Assembly: GCF_918697865.1 (NCBI RefSeq)
Contig: NZ_CAKKMV010000012.1
Span: forward strand, 142,161 to 206,160
DNA: 64,000 bases
DNA from: Massilia sp. Bi118
GTDB taxonomy: Bacteria; Pseudomonadota; Gammaproteobacteria; Burkholderiales; Burkholderiaceae_D
Reading direction: 5' to 3'
Below are positions 27,156 to 36,006 of this stretch, in pieces. The position numbers were made by a program, and so were the translations under genes. Every line of letters begins with the position of its first letter. Position 1 is the first letter of the stretch. Under the pieces are notes generated by a model, which did not search any database, had not been told where the DNA came from, and saw nothing but the letters and a program-made list of their open reading frames with translations.

Positions 27156-27860
27156 GTGAAAGTTCTGATAGTCGATGACGACGTGGTATCGCGCATGATG
27201 CTGATGCACATGATCGACAGCGCCGGCAGCTACGACGTGCTGGAAGCCGAGGACGGCGAGGAAGCCTGGCAGCATCTCGACACCGGCGCGCGCCCGGCGA
27301 TGCTGTTCTGCGATTTGCGCATGCCGCGCCTGTCCGGCATGGAGCTGCTGGCCCGGGTCAAGGCCGACGAGCGCTTTGCCGGGCTGCCTTTCGTGCTGGT
27401 CTCGGCGGCCGCCGACGGCGCCACCATGGAGCAGGCGCTCGGCCTGGGCGCCAACGGCTACATCGTCAAGCCCTTCGACGGCGACAAGGTGCGCGGTTTC
27501 CTCGACGGCCTGGCCAGGGCTGAGGAAAGCCCGGACGAAAGCCCGGAGGCCACCCTGCGCCGCCTGGGCATCGACGCCGGCCGCCTGCTGCTCTACCTGG
27601 GCGGCCTGCACCGCCAGCTGGCCGGCGCCGGCGCCGATCTCGCGCAGATGCTGGCGGCCGGCCAGCCCGACCCCGTGCGCGCCCACCTGGGGCGGCTGGC
27701 CGAAGGCTGCCGCACGCTCGGCCTGCTGCGGGCCGCCGCCGCGCTCGAGACCCAGGCCGCCTTGCCGCTGACCGCCGCGGCCACCGCCAGTGTGCTCGAG
27801 TCCGCCTGCGCCGCGGTGCTGCGCCAGCTCGAGGCGGCACGGCGCCTGGCGCCGCTCTAG
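27156..27860 (+). CDS. Response regulator with a degenerate HPt-like C-terminal region
   Basis: 234 residues. The receiver domain (1-120) is intact: D7/D8/D9, phosphoacceptor D53 (LFCDLRMP), S83 and K105 (VKPF). The remaining roughly 110 residues are helical and resemble an HPt domain (ending LG.LRAAAALE), but the phospho-His motif H-x-L-K-G is replaced by G179-R-L-A-E, with the nearest His at 177. No DNA-binding domain is present. The GTG at 27156 has GGAGG upstream and starts at the receiver's first strand. It sits between two hybrid kinases and probably receives phosphate from one of them (inference). Confidence 0.8.
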   Translation: MKVLIVDDDVVSRMMLMHMIDSAGSYDVLEAEDGEEAWQHLDTGARPAMLFCDLRMPRLSGMELLARVKADERFAGLPFVLVSAAADGATMEQALGLGANGYIVKPFDGDKVRGFLDGLARAEESPDESPEATLRRLGIDAGRLLLYLGGLHRQLAGAGADLAQMLAAGQPDPVRAHLGRLAEGCRTLGLLRAAAALETQAALPLTAAATASVLESACAAVLRQLEAARRLAPL

Positions 27861-27957
27861 CGCGCGTCACCGCACAGACCGCTTTTGGCAGGCTGTGCCA
27901 ATTGCGCGCCGTCCGGAAGTAATTTCTTATTACAATTACCCGGATGAGTGTTTTTCC

Positions 27958-30111
27958 ATGGACAGTACGGTGAACGATTCCCTCGGCTTTCTCACGGGCG
28001 GCGGCCTGATGGGGGAGCGCATCGCCGGGCATGACTGGTCGGCAACAAGCCTGGGCCCGATGTCGGCCTGGCCGGCAGCCCTGCGCACGACGTTGGGCAC
28101 GGTTCTCAGTTCCCGGTTCCCGACCTATATGTGCTGGGGTCCCGAGCTGATCGGTTTCTACAATGACGCCTACCTGCCCATCCTGGGCATGAAGGAGGCG
28201 CTCGGCCTGCCGTTCCGCGAGGCCTGGAGCGAAGCCTGGGGCACGGTCGGCCCGATCGCCGAACGTGCCTACGCCGGCGAAGCCAGCTACTACGAAGATC
28301 TGCCGGTGACCAGCGAGCGCCTCGGTTACCCGGAGCAGCACCATTACACCTTTTCCTACAGCCCCGTGCGCGACGAGCAGGGCCGCGTGGGCGGCATCCT
28401 GTGCACCGTGTTCGAGACCACGCACAAGGTCAAGGCGATCGGCGAGCTGCGCGAGCTGAACGAAAACCTGAGCCACCAGGTGGCCGCGCACGCCGCCGAC
28501 CGCGACCGCCTGTGGCGTATCTCCCCGGACGTGATGGCGGCGGCGTCGCTGGCGACCGGGCGCTTCCTGACCGTCAACCCGGCCTTCACCGAGAGCTTCG
28601 GCTGGACCGCCGAGGAAGCGACCACCCGGCCCTTCATGGACATGGTCCACCCGGACGAGCGCGAGGACGTGGCGCGCCACATGCTGATCCTGGCCGGGGG
28701 CACGCCCCTGGTCAACTACGAGACCCGGGTGCTGCACAAGGACGGCTCCTGCCGCTGGGTGCAGTGGACGATCTCGCCGGAAGGGGAGCTGCTGTACGGC
28801 GTGGCGCGCGACATCACGGCCGAGAAGCAGCAGGCCGACGCCCTGCGCCAGGCCGAGGACGCGCTGCGCCAGTCGCAGAAGATGGAAGCGGTGGGCCAGC
28901 TGACCGGCGGCCTGGCGCACGACTTCAACAACATGCTGGCGGGCGTGGCGGGCCACCTGGAGCTGATGAAACTGCGCCTGCGAATGGGCCAGACCGGCGA
29001 CCTGCCGGCGCGCATCGACGCCGCACTCGGCGTGACCCAGCGCGCGGCCGCCCTGACGCACCGCCTGCTGGCGTTCTCGCGCCGCCAGGCGCTGGATCCG
29101 AAGCCGACCAGCGTGAACGCCCTCGTGGAGTCGATGACCGACCTGGTCAAGCGCTCGGCCGGTCCCGCGATCACCCTGCGCACCCAGCTGCAGGCGGCGC
29201 TGTGGACCACGCTGTGCGACCCCAACCAGCTCGAGAGCGCGCTGCTGAACCTGGCCAACAATGCGCGCGACGCCATGCCGGAAGGCGGCGCCATCGTCAT
29301 CGAGACCGAGAACGCCGTCATCGCGCCGCTGCAGGCAGGCCGCTACGGCGACCTGAAGCCGGGCGAATACGTGCTGGTGACGGTGCGCGACAGCGGCGCC
29401 GGCATGCCGCCGGACGTGCTGGCGCGCGCTTTCGACCCCTTCTTCACGACCAAGCCGATGGGGCGGGGCACCGGCCTCGGGCTGTCGATGGTATACGGCT
29501 TCGCGCGCCAGTCGGGCGGCCATGTGCGCATCGATTCGATCCCGGGGCAAGGCACCGAAGTGCGCCTGCTGCTGCCGCGCCTGGTGGCCGAGATGCCGGC
29601 GCCGCAGGCCGTGGACGGCGACGCGCCGCTGCCGGCCGCCTGCCGCAAGGGCACCGTGCTGGTGGTCGACGACGAAGCCGACATCCGCAACGTGATGGCC
29701 GAAGTCCTGCGCCTGCAGGGCTATACGGTAATGGAAGCGGCCGACGCCCCGCAAGCCCTGCGCCAGCTGCAGGAACGGGGCCAGGAGCGCGGCCGCAGCG
29801 GCCGCCCGGACATGCTGGTGACCGACGTCGGCCTGCCGAACGGCATGAACGGCCGCCAGCTGGCCGACCAGGTGCGCATGCTGTGGCCGCAGATCCCGGT
29901 GCTGCTGGTGACCGGCTACGCCGAAAGCACGGTAATGCGCAACGAGAGCCTGCCGGCGCAGATGGAGCTGCTGACCAAGCCCTTCGCCATGACGGCGCTG
30001 GCGGCCAAGGTCGGGGCGATGCTGGGCGCGTGCGCGGGCACCGCTGCGGGCGCTGCTGCCGGCGTGGCCCAGGCCGCGGATACCGGCGCGGCCGACGAGG
30101 TGCCCGCCTGA
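27958..30111 (+). CDS. PAS-domain hybrid sensor histidine kinase with receiver
   Basis: 717 residues, no membrane segment. The N-terminal GAF/PAS-like sensor (about 15-165) has WS..SLGPM..WP..LR, as in soluble kinases of this type; a coiled linker and a PAS domain (about 190-290, FLTVNPAFTESFGWT, with HKDGSCRWV) follow. The kinase core has H321 in LAHDFNNMLAG and the HATPase motifs NLANNARDAMP and GTGLGLSMVYGF. The C-terminal receiver has D623 (MLVTDVGLPNG). Such kinases sense cytosolic signals, and the ligand is unknown. The ATG at 27958 fits the family start. Confidence 0.87.
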   Translation: MDSTVNDSLGFLTGGGLMGERIAGHDWSATSLGPMSAWPAALRTTLGTVLSSRFPTYMCWGPELIGFYNDAYLPILGMKEALGLPFREAWSEAWGTVGPIAERAYAGEASYYEDLPVTSERLGYPEQHHYTFSYSPVRDEQGRVGGILCTVFETTHKVKAIGELRELNENLSHQVAAHAADRDRLWRISPDVMAAASLATGRFLTVNPAFTESFGWTAEEATTRPFMDMVHPDEREDVARHMLILAGGTPLVNYETRVLHKDGSCRWVQWTISPEGELLYGVARDITAEKQQADALRQAEDALRQSQKMEAVGQLTGGLAHDFNNMLAGVAGHLELMKLRLRMGQTGDLPARIDAALGVTQRAAALTHRLLAFSRRQALDPKPTSVNALVESMTDLVKRSAGPAITLRTQLQAALWTTLCDPNQLESALLNLANNARDAMPEGGAIVIETENAVIAPLQAGRYGDLKPGEYVLVTVRDSGAGMPPDVLARAFDPFFTTKPMGRGTGLGLSMVYGFARQSGGHVRIDSIPGQGTEVRLLLPRLVAEMPAPQAVDGDAPLPAACRKGTVLVVDDEADIRNVMAEVLRLQGYTVMEAADAPQALRQLQERGQERGRSGRPDMLVTDVGLPNGMNGRQLADQVRMLWPQIPVLLVTGYAESTVMRNESLPAQMELLTKPFAMTALAAKVGAMLGACAGTAAGAAAGVAQAADTGAADEVPA

Positions 30112-30158
30112 GCGGACCTGCCCAGCCGCCGGCGCGCAGCATCCTGTTTTCGGCGGCA

Positions 30159-30719
30159 ATGGTGCGCGCGCTGCTGGCCGGCGCCAAGACCCAGACCCGG
30201 CGCGCCCTGCGATTCCCCGAGGATGCCGCGCGCAATCGCTTCGGCCGGCCCGGCGACCTCCTGTGGGTGCGTGAGACTTTCTTTGCTTACGGCCGCTGGG
30301 ACATCCGCTTCAATCTTCGCAAGCAGCATGCCGAATGGTTCTTTACCGACATGACGCAGGCCGCCGGTTACGCCTGGCGTTATGCGGCGGACGACGGGCA
30401 GGGCGCCGACCCGCACGCGCGGCGCGAAGCCGGGGCGGCGCCGGCCTGGCACAAGCGTCCGGCACTGTTCATGCCGCGGGCGGCGAGCCGGATCCTGCTG
30501 GAGATCGTCGGCGTCAGGGTGGAGCGCTTGCAGGAGATCGGCGTGGCGGATGCGCTGGCGGAGGGGCTGCCGCCGGGAGCGGAGGACGATCCGGTCGGGG
30601 CTTATCGTGGCGTGTGGGAGGGAATCAACGGGCCGGGGAGTTGGGAGGCGAATCCGCTGGTGTGGGTGGTGGCGTTTGCACAAATACCACTTGCCGGACG
30701 CCCGAGTCGGAATATATGA
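30159..30719 (+). CDS. ASCH-domain-like, phage-associated protein
   Basis: About 186 residues. Conserved features are KTQTRRAL, GDLLWVRETF, a W..R.ADD segment, RPALFMPR.ASRILLEI, VRVERLQEIG..DA.AEG, and a YRGVWE.INGPGSWEANPLVWVV end. This pattern is common in small phage-associated proteins of the ASCH/PUA-like fold that may bind RNA. Relatives usually begin a few residues earlier (SILFSA...M), so the true start may be a rare CTG at 30108 overlapping the kinase stop; the ATG at 30159 is the first standard start. Its stop lies inside the next gene's operator. Confidence 0.6.
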   Translation: MVRALLAGAKTQTRRALRFPEDAARNRFGRPGDLLWVRETFFAYGRWDIRFNLRKQHAEWFFTDMTQAAGYAWRYAADDGQGADPHARREAGAAPAWHKRPALFMPRAASRILLEIVGVRVERLQEIGVADALAEGLPPGAEDDPVGAYRGVWEGINGPGSWEANPLVWVVAFAQIPLAGRPSRNI

Positions 30720-30740
30720 TCCGTATATGGAACATATATT
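30711..30740 (+). promoter_or_regulatory. Palindromic operator of the ParD-like gene
   Basis: AATATATG (30711-30718) and CATATATT (30733-30740) form an 8-bp perfect inverted repeat, with a third GTATATGG half-site between. The stretch is strikingly AT-rich next to its GC-rich flanks and ends directly before the GAGG ribosome site. This is where a ribbon-helix-helix antitoxin-like protein would autoregulate (inference). Confidence 0.55.
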
Positions 30741-30751
30741 GAGGATATAAA

Positions 30752-30964
30752 ATGGGCATCGTGAACATCGAAGAGGATCTGCACGACCAGATCCGCAAGG
30801 CGAGCGGCGTATCCTGCCGCTCGATCAACGCGCAGGCCGCCTTCTGGGTCCGGATCGGCATGCTCGCCGAGCTGAACCCGACCCTGAGCTTCAATGAGAT
30901 CATGGCGCGCGAGCTGCGCGCGGCCGGGGTGGTGACGCCGCATCTCAAGGTGGCGGGATCATGA
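30752..30964 (+). CDS. ParD-like antitoxin-family protein
   Basis: 70 residues. The start MGIVNIEEDLHDQIRKAS, the SRSINAQAAFW segment (relatives have SRSINAQAEFW) and MLAELNPTLSFNEIMA match the ParD-like family, small proteins related to the ribbon-helix-helix antitoxin ParD. GAGG precedes the ATG. The stop overlaps the start of the methionine aminopeptidase gene (ATGA), so the two are translationally coupled. No ParE-type toxin is present, and Map occupies the toxin position. Confidence 0.82.
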   Translation: MGIVNIEEDLHDQIRKASGVSCRSINAQAAFWVRIGMLAELNPTLSFNEIMARELRAAGVVTPHLKVAGS

Positions 30965-31758
30965 CCAAGCGGCCGGAAGAGATCGTCCTGATGGCGGAGG
31001 CGGGCCGCCTGCTGGCAAGCGTGTTCGGCTACCTGGACCGTCTGCAGCTGATCGGCATGTCGACCATGGCCGTCAACGACCTGGTCGACGCCTATATCGT
31101 GGACACGCTCAAGTCGCGCCCGGCCAGCAAGGGCCAGTACGGCTATGCCTACGCGCTGAATTCGTCGCGCAACAATGTCGTGTGCCACGGCGTGCCGTCG
31201 CCGGCCGAGATTCTGAAAAGCGGGGACATCGTCAACTTCGACATCACCCTGGAAAAGAACGGCTACATTGCCGATTCCAGCAAGACCTATCTGGTGGGCG
31301 AGGTGTCGCCGCTGGCCAAACGCCTGGTGCAGGTGACCTACGAAGCCATGTGGAAGGGCATCAAGGCCGTGCGTCCCGGTGCGCGGCTGGGCGACGTCGG
31401 GCATGCGATCGAGCGGCATGCGCGCAGGCACGGCTATGCGGTGGTCAGGGAGTATTGCGGGCACGGCATCGGCCGCGAAATGCATGAGGAGCCGCAGGTC
31501 CTGCATTGGGGCAAACCGCAGACGGGCCTGATGCTGCGCGAAGGCATGGTGTTCACCATCGAGCCCATGCTGAACCAGGGCCGGCATGCGGTGCGGACCG
31601 AGGACGATGGCTGGACGGTGGTGACGCGCGACGGGCAATTGTCCGCGCAGTTCGAGCATACCGTGGCGGTGACCCGGCATGGGGTGCGGGTGCTGACCTT
31701 GCGGGCAGATGAAAGAGTGGTCCCCCCGACAGGAATCGAACCTGTATCTCACGCTTAG
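30961..31758 (+). CDS. map: Type I methionine aminopeptidase (ParD-linked)
   Basis: 265-residue metalloprotease that removes N-terminal Met. All key residues are visible: H76 (VVCHGVPS), the two Asp ligands in NFDITLEKNGYIADSSK, His in GHGIGREMHEEP, Glu in FTIEPM, and Glu in QFEHTV. The body ends near VRVLTLRADE as usual; the last roughly 14 residues come from reading through the antisense of the tRNA-Arg gene. It is coupled to the ParD-like gene. It is probably an accessory Map rather than the one next to rpsB, given this context (inference). Confidence 0.9.
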   Translation: MTKRPEEIVLMAEAGRLLASVFGYLDRLQLIGMSTMAVNDLVDAYIVDTLKSRPASKGQYGYAYALNSSRNNVVCHGVPSPAEILKSGDIVNFDITLEKNGYIADSSKTYLVGEVSPLAKRLVQVTYEAMWKGIKAVRPGARLGDVGHAIERHARRHGYAVVREYCGHGIGREMHEEPQVLHWGKPQTGLMLREGMVFTIEPMLNQGRHAVRTEDDGWTVVTRDGQLSAQFEHTVAVTRHGVRVLTLRADERVVPPTGIEPVSHA

Positions 31759-31792
31759 GAGGCGCGCGTACTATCCATTGTACTACGGGGAG
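31718..31792 (-). tRNA. tRNA-Arg (anticodon CCU, reads AGG)
   Basis: The minus strand folds as a full cloverleaf. Acceptor CTCCCCG/CGGGGGG, D-arm GTAC/GTAC around AATGGATA, anticodon stem CGCGC/GCGTG with loop CTCCTAA (anticodon CCT), and T-arm ACAGG/CCTGT with TTCGATT. The discriminator is A at 31721 and CCA is encoded at 31718-31720. The variable loop is short (class I). Its 3' end overlaps the 3' end of map on the other strand by 41 bp. Confidence 0.93.
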
Positions 31793-31936
31793 GACTCTGC
31801 GATTCGGCGAGCGGACCCTGCAAAACAGGCCGGGATCGTGAACCGCCCGCAATTATAGCCGAGGATTGGCGGTATATTGGAAGTGTGGGCTCGGTAGTCG
31901 GTACAATGCGCCTTTCTTTCATTGCCGCACACGATC

Positions 31937-33865
31937 ATGGCTGTCATCTCCCTATCCTCCGCGCAACTGGCTTTTGGCCACGTCGCACTGCTCGACCACG
32001 CCGACTTCTCCATCGAGGCCGGCGAGCGCGTCGGTCTCATCGGCCGCAACGGCACCGGCAAATCCTCGCTGTTGAAAATCATTTCCGGCCGCTCGAAGCT
32101 GGACGATGGCCTGCTGGTCATGCAGCAGGGCATCAAGATCGCCTACGTCGAGCAGGAGCCGAGCTTCGATCCTGCCATGACCGTGTTCGATGCCGTCGCC
32201 GGCGGCATGGGCGAGCAGAAGGCGATGCTGGCCGAGTACGAGGCGCTGACCGGGCAGTTCGGGCAGGGTGATGACGAGGCGCTGATGGAGCGCATGCACG
32301 AGCTGCAGGTCAAGCTCGACGCCACCGATGCCTGGAGCCTCGATAACAAGGTCGAGACCACGCTGGGCCGCCTCGGCCTCAACGGCGAGGCCCAGATGGG
32401 CACGCTGTCGGGCGGCATGCAGAAGCGCGTCGCGCTGGCGGTGGCGCTGGTGTCCGCGCCGGACGTACTGCTGCTGGACGAGCCGACCAACCACCTCGAC
32501 TTCACCTCGATCCAGTGGCTGGAAGGCCTGCTGCGCGAATACCGCGGCTCGGTGCTGTTCATCACCCACGACCGGCGCTTCCTGGATAATGTCGCCACCC
32601 GCATCATCGAACTCGACCGTGGACGCCTGCTGTCCTTCCCGGGCAACTTCAGCAAGTACCAGGAGCGCAAGAAGGAACTGCTGGCGATCGAGGAAATCGA
32701 GAACGCCAAGTTCGACAAGGTGCTGGCCCAGGAAGAAGTCTGGATCCGCAAGGGCGTGCAGGCACGCCGTACCCGCGACGAAGGCCGCGTGCGCCGCCTG
32801 GAAGCGCTGCGCCTGGAACGTGCGGCGCGCCGCGACCAGCAGGGGCAGGTCAAGCTCGACGTCGGTAGCGGCGAACGCTCCGGCAAGATCGTGGCGGAAC
32901 TGGAAAACGTCGCCAAGTCCTACGGGAACAAGGTGATCATCGAAGGTTTCAGCGGCATCGTGCTGCGCGGCGACAAGGTCGGCCTGATTGGTCCGAACGG
33001 CGCCGGCAAGACGACTTTGCTGAAGATCATCCTCGGCGAGGAAACGGCCGACAGCGGCATGGTCAAGCTCGGCACCAAGCTGAACGTCGCCTACTTCGAC
33101 CAGATGCGGGCCCAGCTGAACGAAGAAGCCTCGCTGGCCGACACCATCTCTCCGGGCAGCGACTGGGTCGAAGTCAACGGCCAGCGCAAGCACGTGATGA
33201 GCTACCTGGGCGACTTCCTGTTCGCGCCGGAGCGTGCGCGTTCGCCGGTGAAATCGCTGTCCGGCGGCGAGCGCAACCGCCTGCTGCTGGCGCGCCTGTT
33301 CGCCAAGCCGGCCAACTGCCTGGTGCTGGACGAGCCGACCAACGACCTCGACATCGATACGCTGGAACTGCTGGAAGAACTGCTGGCCGAGTACAGCGGC
33401 ACGGTCTTCCTCGTCAGCCACGACCGTACCTTCCTGGACAACGTCGTGACCGAGGTGATCGTTTCCGAAGGGCAGGGCATGTGGCGCGAATACGTCGGCG
33501 GCTACAGCGATTGGGAGCGCGTGAAAGCCGAGGCGGCGAAGGCGCCGGCGGCGGCCCCGATGCCTGCTGTAAAGACGACTTCGCCCAAAACGAATGAAAT
33601 GTCATCCAGCGCACAGAACGCGTCCAGCAAGAAGGTAAAGTTGAGCTACAAGGAACAGCGCGAGCTGGAGGAACTCCCACAGTTCATCGCCAGTCTTGAA
33701 GACGAGCAGTCGGCGATCACGGCCCAGCTGAATGCGCCAGACTTTTACAAGACCAATCCCGCCGATGCGCGCAGAATCAACGCACGTTTTGCGGAGATCG
33801 AGGACTTGCTGCTTGATACCCTGGATCGCTGGGAGCGCCTCGAGGCGCGCGCCAGGGGGGAGTAG
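31937..33865 (+). CDS. uup: ABC-F family ATPase Uup
   Basis: 642-residue soluble ABC-F protein with two nucleotide-binding domains. P-loops are IGRNGTGKSSLL and IGPNGAGKTTLL, signatures LSGGMQKRVALA and LSGGERNRLLLA, and Walker B LLLDEPTNHLD and LVLDEPTNDLD. The C-terminal coiled-coil (about 560-642, LSYKEQRELEELPQ...) is the Uup DNA/ribosome-binding tail. Relatives act on ribosomes or on branched DNA. The ATG at 31937 starts at the first beta strand. A TACAAT near 31902 may be its -10 element. Confidence 0.92.
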   Translation: MAVISLSSAQLAFGHVALLDHADFSIEAGERVGLIGRNGTGKSSLLKIISGRSKLDDGLLVMQQGIKIAYVEQEPSFDPAMTVFDAVAGGMGEQKAMLAEYEALTGQFGQGDDEALMERMHELQVKLDATDAWSLDNKVETTLGRLGLNGEAQMGTLSGGMQKRVALAVALVSAPDVLLLDEPTNHLDFTSIQWLEGLLREYRGSVLFITHDRRFLDNVATRIIELDRGRLLSFPGNFSKYQERKKELLAIEEIENAKFDKVLAQEEVWIRKGVQARRTRDEGRVRRLEALRLERAARRDQQGQVKLDVGSGERSGKIVAELENVAKSYGNKVIIEGFSGIVLRGDKVGLIGPNGAGKTTLLKIILGEETADSGMVKLGTKLNVAYFDQMRAQLNEEASLADTISPGSDWVEVNGQRKHVMSYLGDFLFAPERARSPVKSLSGGERNRLLLARLFAKPANCLVLDEPTNDLDIDTLELLEELLAEYSGTVFLVSHDRTFLDNVVTEVIVSEGQGMWREYVGGYSDWERVKAEAAKAPAAAPMPAVKTTSPKTNEMSSSAQNASSKKVKLSYKEQRELEELPQFIASLEDEQSAITAQLNAPDFYKTNPADARRINARFAEIEDLLLDTLDRWERLEARARGE

Positions 33866-33879
33866 CCATGTTTTGAAGA

Positions 33880-33990
33880 GCCTCGAGAAACCGTAGCGAG
33901 CGGCAGCCATGCTGGTCGAGAAGCGCAGCTGTACGGAGGTACAGCGAGCATCGCAGACCGGCAGGGCAACGCGCAGTAGGTTCATCGAGG
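33880..33990 (+). repeat. Dispersed ~110-bp hairpin repeat, copy 1
   Basis: The stretch begins CCTCGAGAAACCGTAGCGAG and ends GGTTCATCGAGG, so the ends pair. The centre is GTCGAGAAGCGCAGC, a GTAC..GTAC core, then CGAGCATCGCAGACC. The same ordered words occur, reversed, at 61451-61568. It fills the gap between uup and the CAAX-protease gene. Confidence 0.75.
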
Positions 33991-34023
33991 TTCTTTGCAG
34001 GCCAGGCCTGCTGATGGAGAGAC

Positions 34024-34749
34024 ATGACCGAACATGACGACCGCATCGCTCCACCCGCCGCGGCAGCCCTGCCGGCCGATGCGCCCATGTTCAACCGTGC
34101 GGCCTGGGCCCGCATCCTGCCTTTCGCGGCCTACCTGTTCTTCATCGTCGCCGGCGACGTCCTCGAACGCCTGGGCGTCGCACCTTCCGTCCTGCTCTGG
34201 CTCTACCCCCTCAAGATCGCAGCCGTCGCGCTGCTGCTGGCGCTGTTCTGGCGCCAGTATCACGAACTCCGTCCTCTCCGCCTTTCCGCCACCCAGGCGC
34301 TGACCGCGCTCGCCACCGGCGTGGTGGTGCTGGTCCTGTGGGTCAGCCTGAACGCCGACTGGATGATCATCGGCTCTCCCTCCGGCTTCGATCCGCAGCG
34401 CCAGGGCCGGATCGACTGGCTGCTGGTGGCGATCCGCATCTTCGGTGCGGCCCTGGTCGTGCCCCTGATGGAAGAATTGTTCTGGCGCTCCTTCCTGATG
34501 CGCTGGATTGTCGCACCCGATTTCGAGTCGGTTGAGCCATCTCAACTTGCCTTCAAAAGCTTCATCATCACCGTCCTGCTGTTCGGCTTCGAGCATAACC
34601 TGTGGCTGGCCGGCATCGTCGCGGGCGCGGCCTACAGCTTGCTGTACATGCGCCACCGCACGCTGTGGTCGCCAATCCTCGCGCATGCCGTCACCAACGG
34701 CTTGCTGGGACTCTGGGTCGTCCGGACCGGCAACTGGTCGTATTGGTAG
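34024..34749 (+). CDS. CAAX prenyl protease-related protein of exosortase loci
   Basis: 241-residue membrane protein with six to seven hydrophobic segments. It has the CPBP/ABI protease motifs: EE...R in MEELFWRSFLMR, F..H in FGFEHNLW, and H...N in LAHAVTNG. This subtype is typical of PEP-CTERM/exosortase gene clusters, which fits its place at the head of the EPS locus. It may process or help mature exosortase-linked proteins, though its substrate is not known. The ATG follows the dispersed repeat directly. Confidence 0.83.
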   Translation: MTEHDDRIAPPAAAALPADAPMFNRAAWARILPFAAYLFFIVAGDVLERLGVAPSVLLWLYPLKIAAVALLLALFWRQYHELRPLRLSATQALTALATGVVVLVLWVSLNADWMIIGSPSGFDPQRQGRIDWLLVAIRIFGAALVVPLMEELFWRSFLMRWIVAPDFESVEPSQLAFKSFIITVLLFGFEHNLWLAGIVAGAAYSLLYMRHRTLWSPILAHAVTNGLLGLWVVRTGNWSYW

Positions 34750-34788
34750 TTCCGTCCAGCGCATTTAACTTTAAGAAGACAAACAATC

Positions 34789-35988
34789 ATGTTGAATTCC
34801 CGCGTGCGTCCCCTTGCTCTGCTGATCCTGTCCGCCTTCGCCGCCATCCCGGCCGGGGCCGGCCCCAACGATGCGCTGCATGTGTATGGCGGCGTTGCTT
34901 ACGGCCACGACGACAACCTGCTGCGCATTCCCGACGGCCGGCCCGCGTTCGACAACACCCGCGCCGATTCCTGGTGGACGCGTGAAGGCGGTCTGATCTT
35001 CGACAAGACTTACAGCCGCCAGCGCATCACGCTCGTGGCCAAGCTGTCGAAGACCAACTTCGACCACTTCAAGCAGCTCGACTACGATGGCAAGGATTTG
35101 CAGGCCAACTGGGCATGGCAGCTGGGCAATCACCTGGAAGGCAGGATCGGCACCACGATGCAGCAGGTGCTGGCGCCGTACACCGATTTCAGCAGCAGCG
35201 AACGCAACCTGCGCCGCGTGCACAGCAGCTATGCCGAAGGCGCGTGGCGCTTCCATTCGGCGTGGCGGGTGCGCGCCGGCTTCCAGACCGACAAGTACAC
35301 CTATGAGGCCATCAGCAACCGCTTCAACAACCGCACCGAGGACGCCAGCGAGCTCGAGCTCGACTACCTGCCGCGCAGCGGCAGCACGGTGGGCCTGGTG
35401 GCGCGCCACGTGAAGGGCAAGTATCCGTTCCCGCGCCCGACCGGTCCCTTCACCTTCAACGACAGCTTCACCCAGGACGAGCTGAAGGCGCGCGTGAAAT
35501 GGATCGCGACCGGCTCGACCACGCTGAATGCGCTGGTCGGCTACACGCGCCGCAACCAGGCTTCCTTCGGCGAAGGCAGGACCAGCGGCCTGGCCGGCAA
35601 GATCGACGCGACCTACCAGCCGCGCGGCAAGATGATCTACACGGCCTCGGTCTGGCGCGACTTCGCCCCGCTGGAGAGCACCCTGGTTAGCTACACCCAG
35701 AACACCGGCGCCAAGGTCGGCGCCCAGTGGGACGCGACGGCCAAGATCTCGGTCAATGCCGACGCCATGTATGAGCGCCGCAACTACAGCGCGCGCCGCG
35801 AATTCAACGGCTCCGACAACCTGCGCGATTCGGTCCGCACGCAGACCCTGCGCGCGACCTGGCATCCGCGCCCCATGCTGCAGGTGCAGGGCGGGGTCGC
35901 GCACCAGACGCGCAGCGGCTCCGCGGCCCTCGGCACTGGCAGCTTCAAGTCGAACAGCGTGACGCTGACGGCCAACGCCCAGTTCTGA
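34789..35988 (+). CDS. epsL: EpsL-type outer-membrane protein of the XrtB polysaccharide locus
   Basis: 399 residues. A signal peptide (cleavage near AGAGP) is followed by many amphipathic strands and a terminal Phe (ANAQF), typical of an outer-membrane barrel. The start of the mature part (LHVYGGVAYGHDDNLLR) and the position next to the priming transferase fit the EpsL family of exosortase-B exopolysaccharide clusters, probably involved in export across the outer membrane. Gene order and family support the name; the role itself is inferred. Confidence 0.82.
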   Translation: MLNSRVRPLALLILSAFAAIPAGAGPNDALHVYGGVAYGHDDNLLRIPDGRPAFDNTRADSWWTREGGLIFDKTYSRQRITLVAKLSKTNFDHFKQLDYDGKDLQANWAWQLGNHLEGRIGTTMQQVLAPYTDFSSSERNLRRVHSSYAEGAWRFHSAWRVRAGFQTDKYTYEAISNRFNNRTEDASELELDYLPRSGSTVGLVARHVKGKYPFPRPTGPFTFNDSFTQDELKARVKWIATGSTTLNALVGYTRRNQASFGEGRTSGLAGKIDATYQPRGKMIYTASVWRDFAPLESTLVSYTQNTGAKVGAQWDATAKISVNADAMYERRNYSARREFNGSDNLRDSVRTQTLRATWHPRPMLQVQGGVAHQTRSGSAALGTGSFKSNSVTLTANAQF

Positions 35989-36006
35989 GGCTTCTGCAAG
36001 GCTCCC

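Noticed and set aside
27466..30159. An 897-codon minus-strand open frame
   Set aside because: It is antisense to the response regulator and PAS kinase, which carry complete catalytic motifs; its composition is typical of shadow frames.
30159..30719. Prophage
   Set aside because: The ASCH-like protein is phage-associated, but no capsid, terminase, tail, lysis or integrase gene is nearby.
30711..31758. Calling the pair a toxin-antitoxin system
   Set aside because: Only the ParD-like part resembles an antitoxin; the partner is an intact methionine aminopeptidase and no ParE-type toxin is present.
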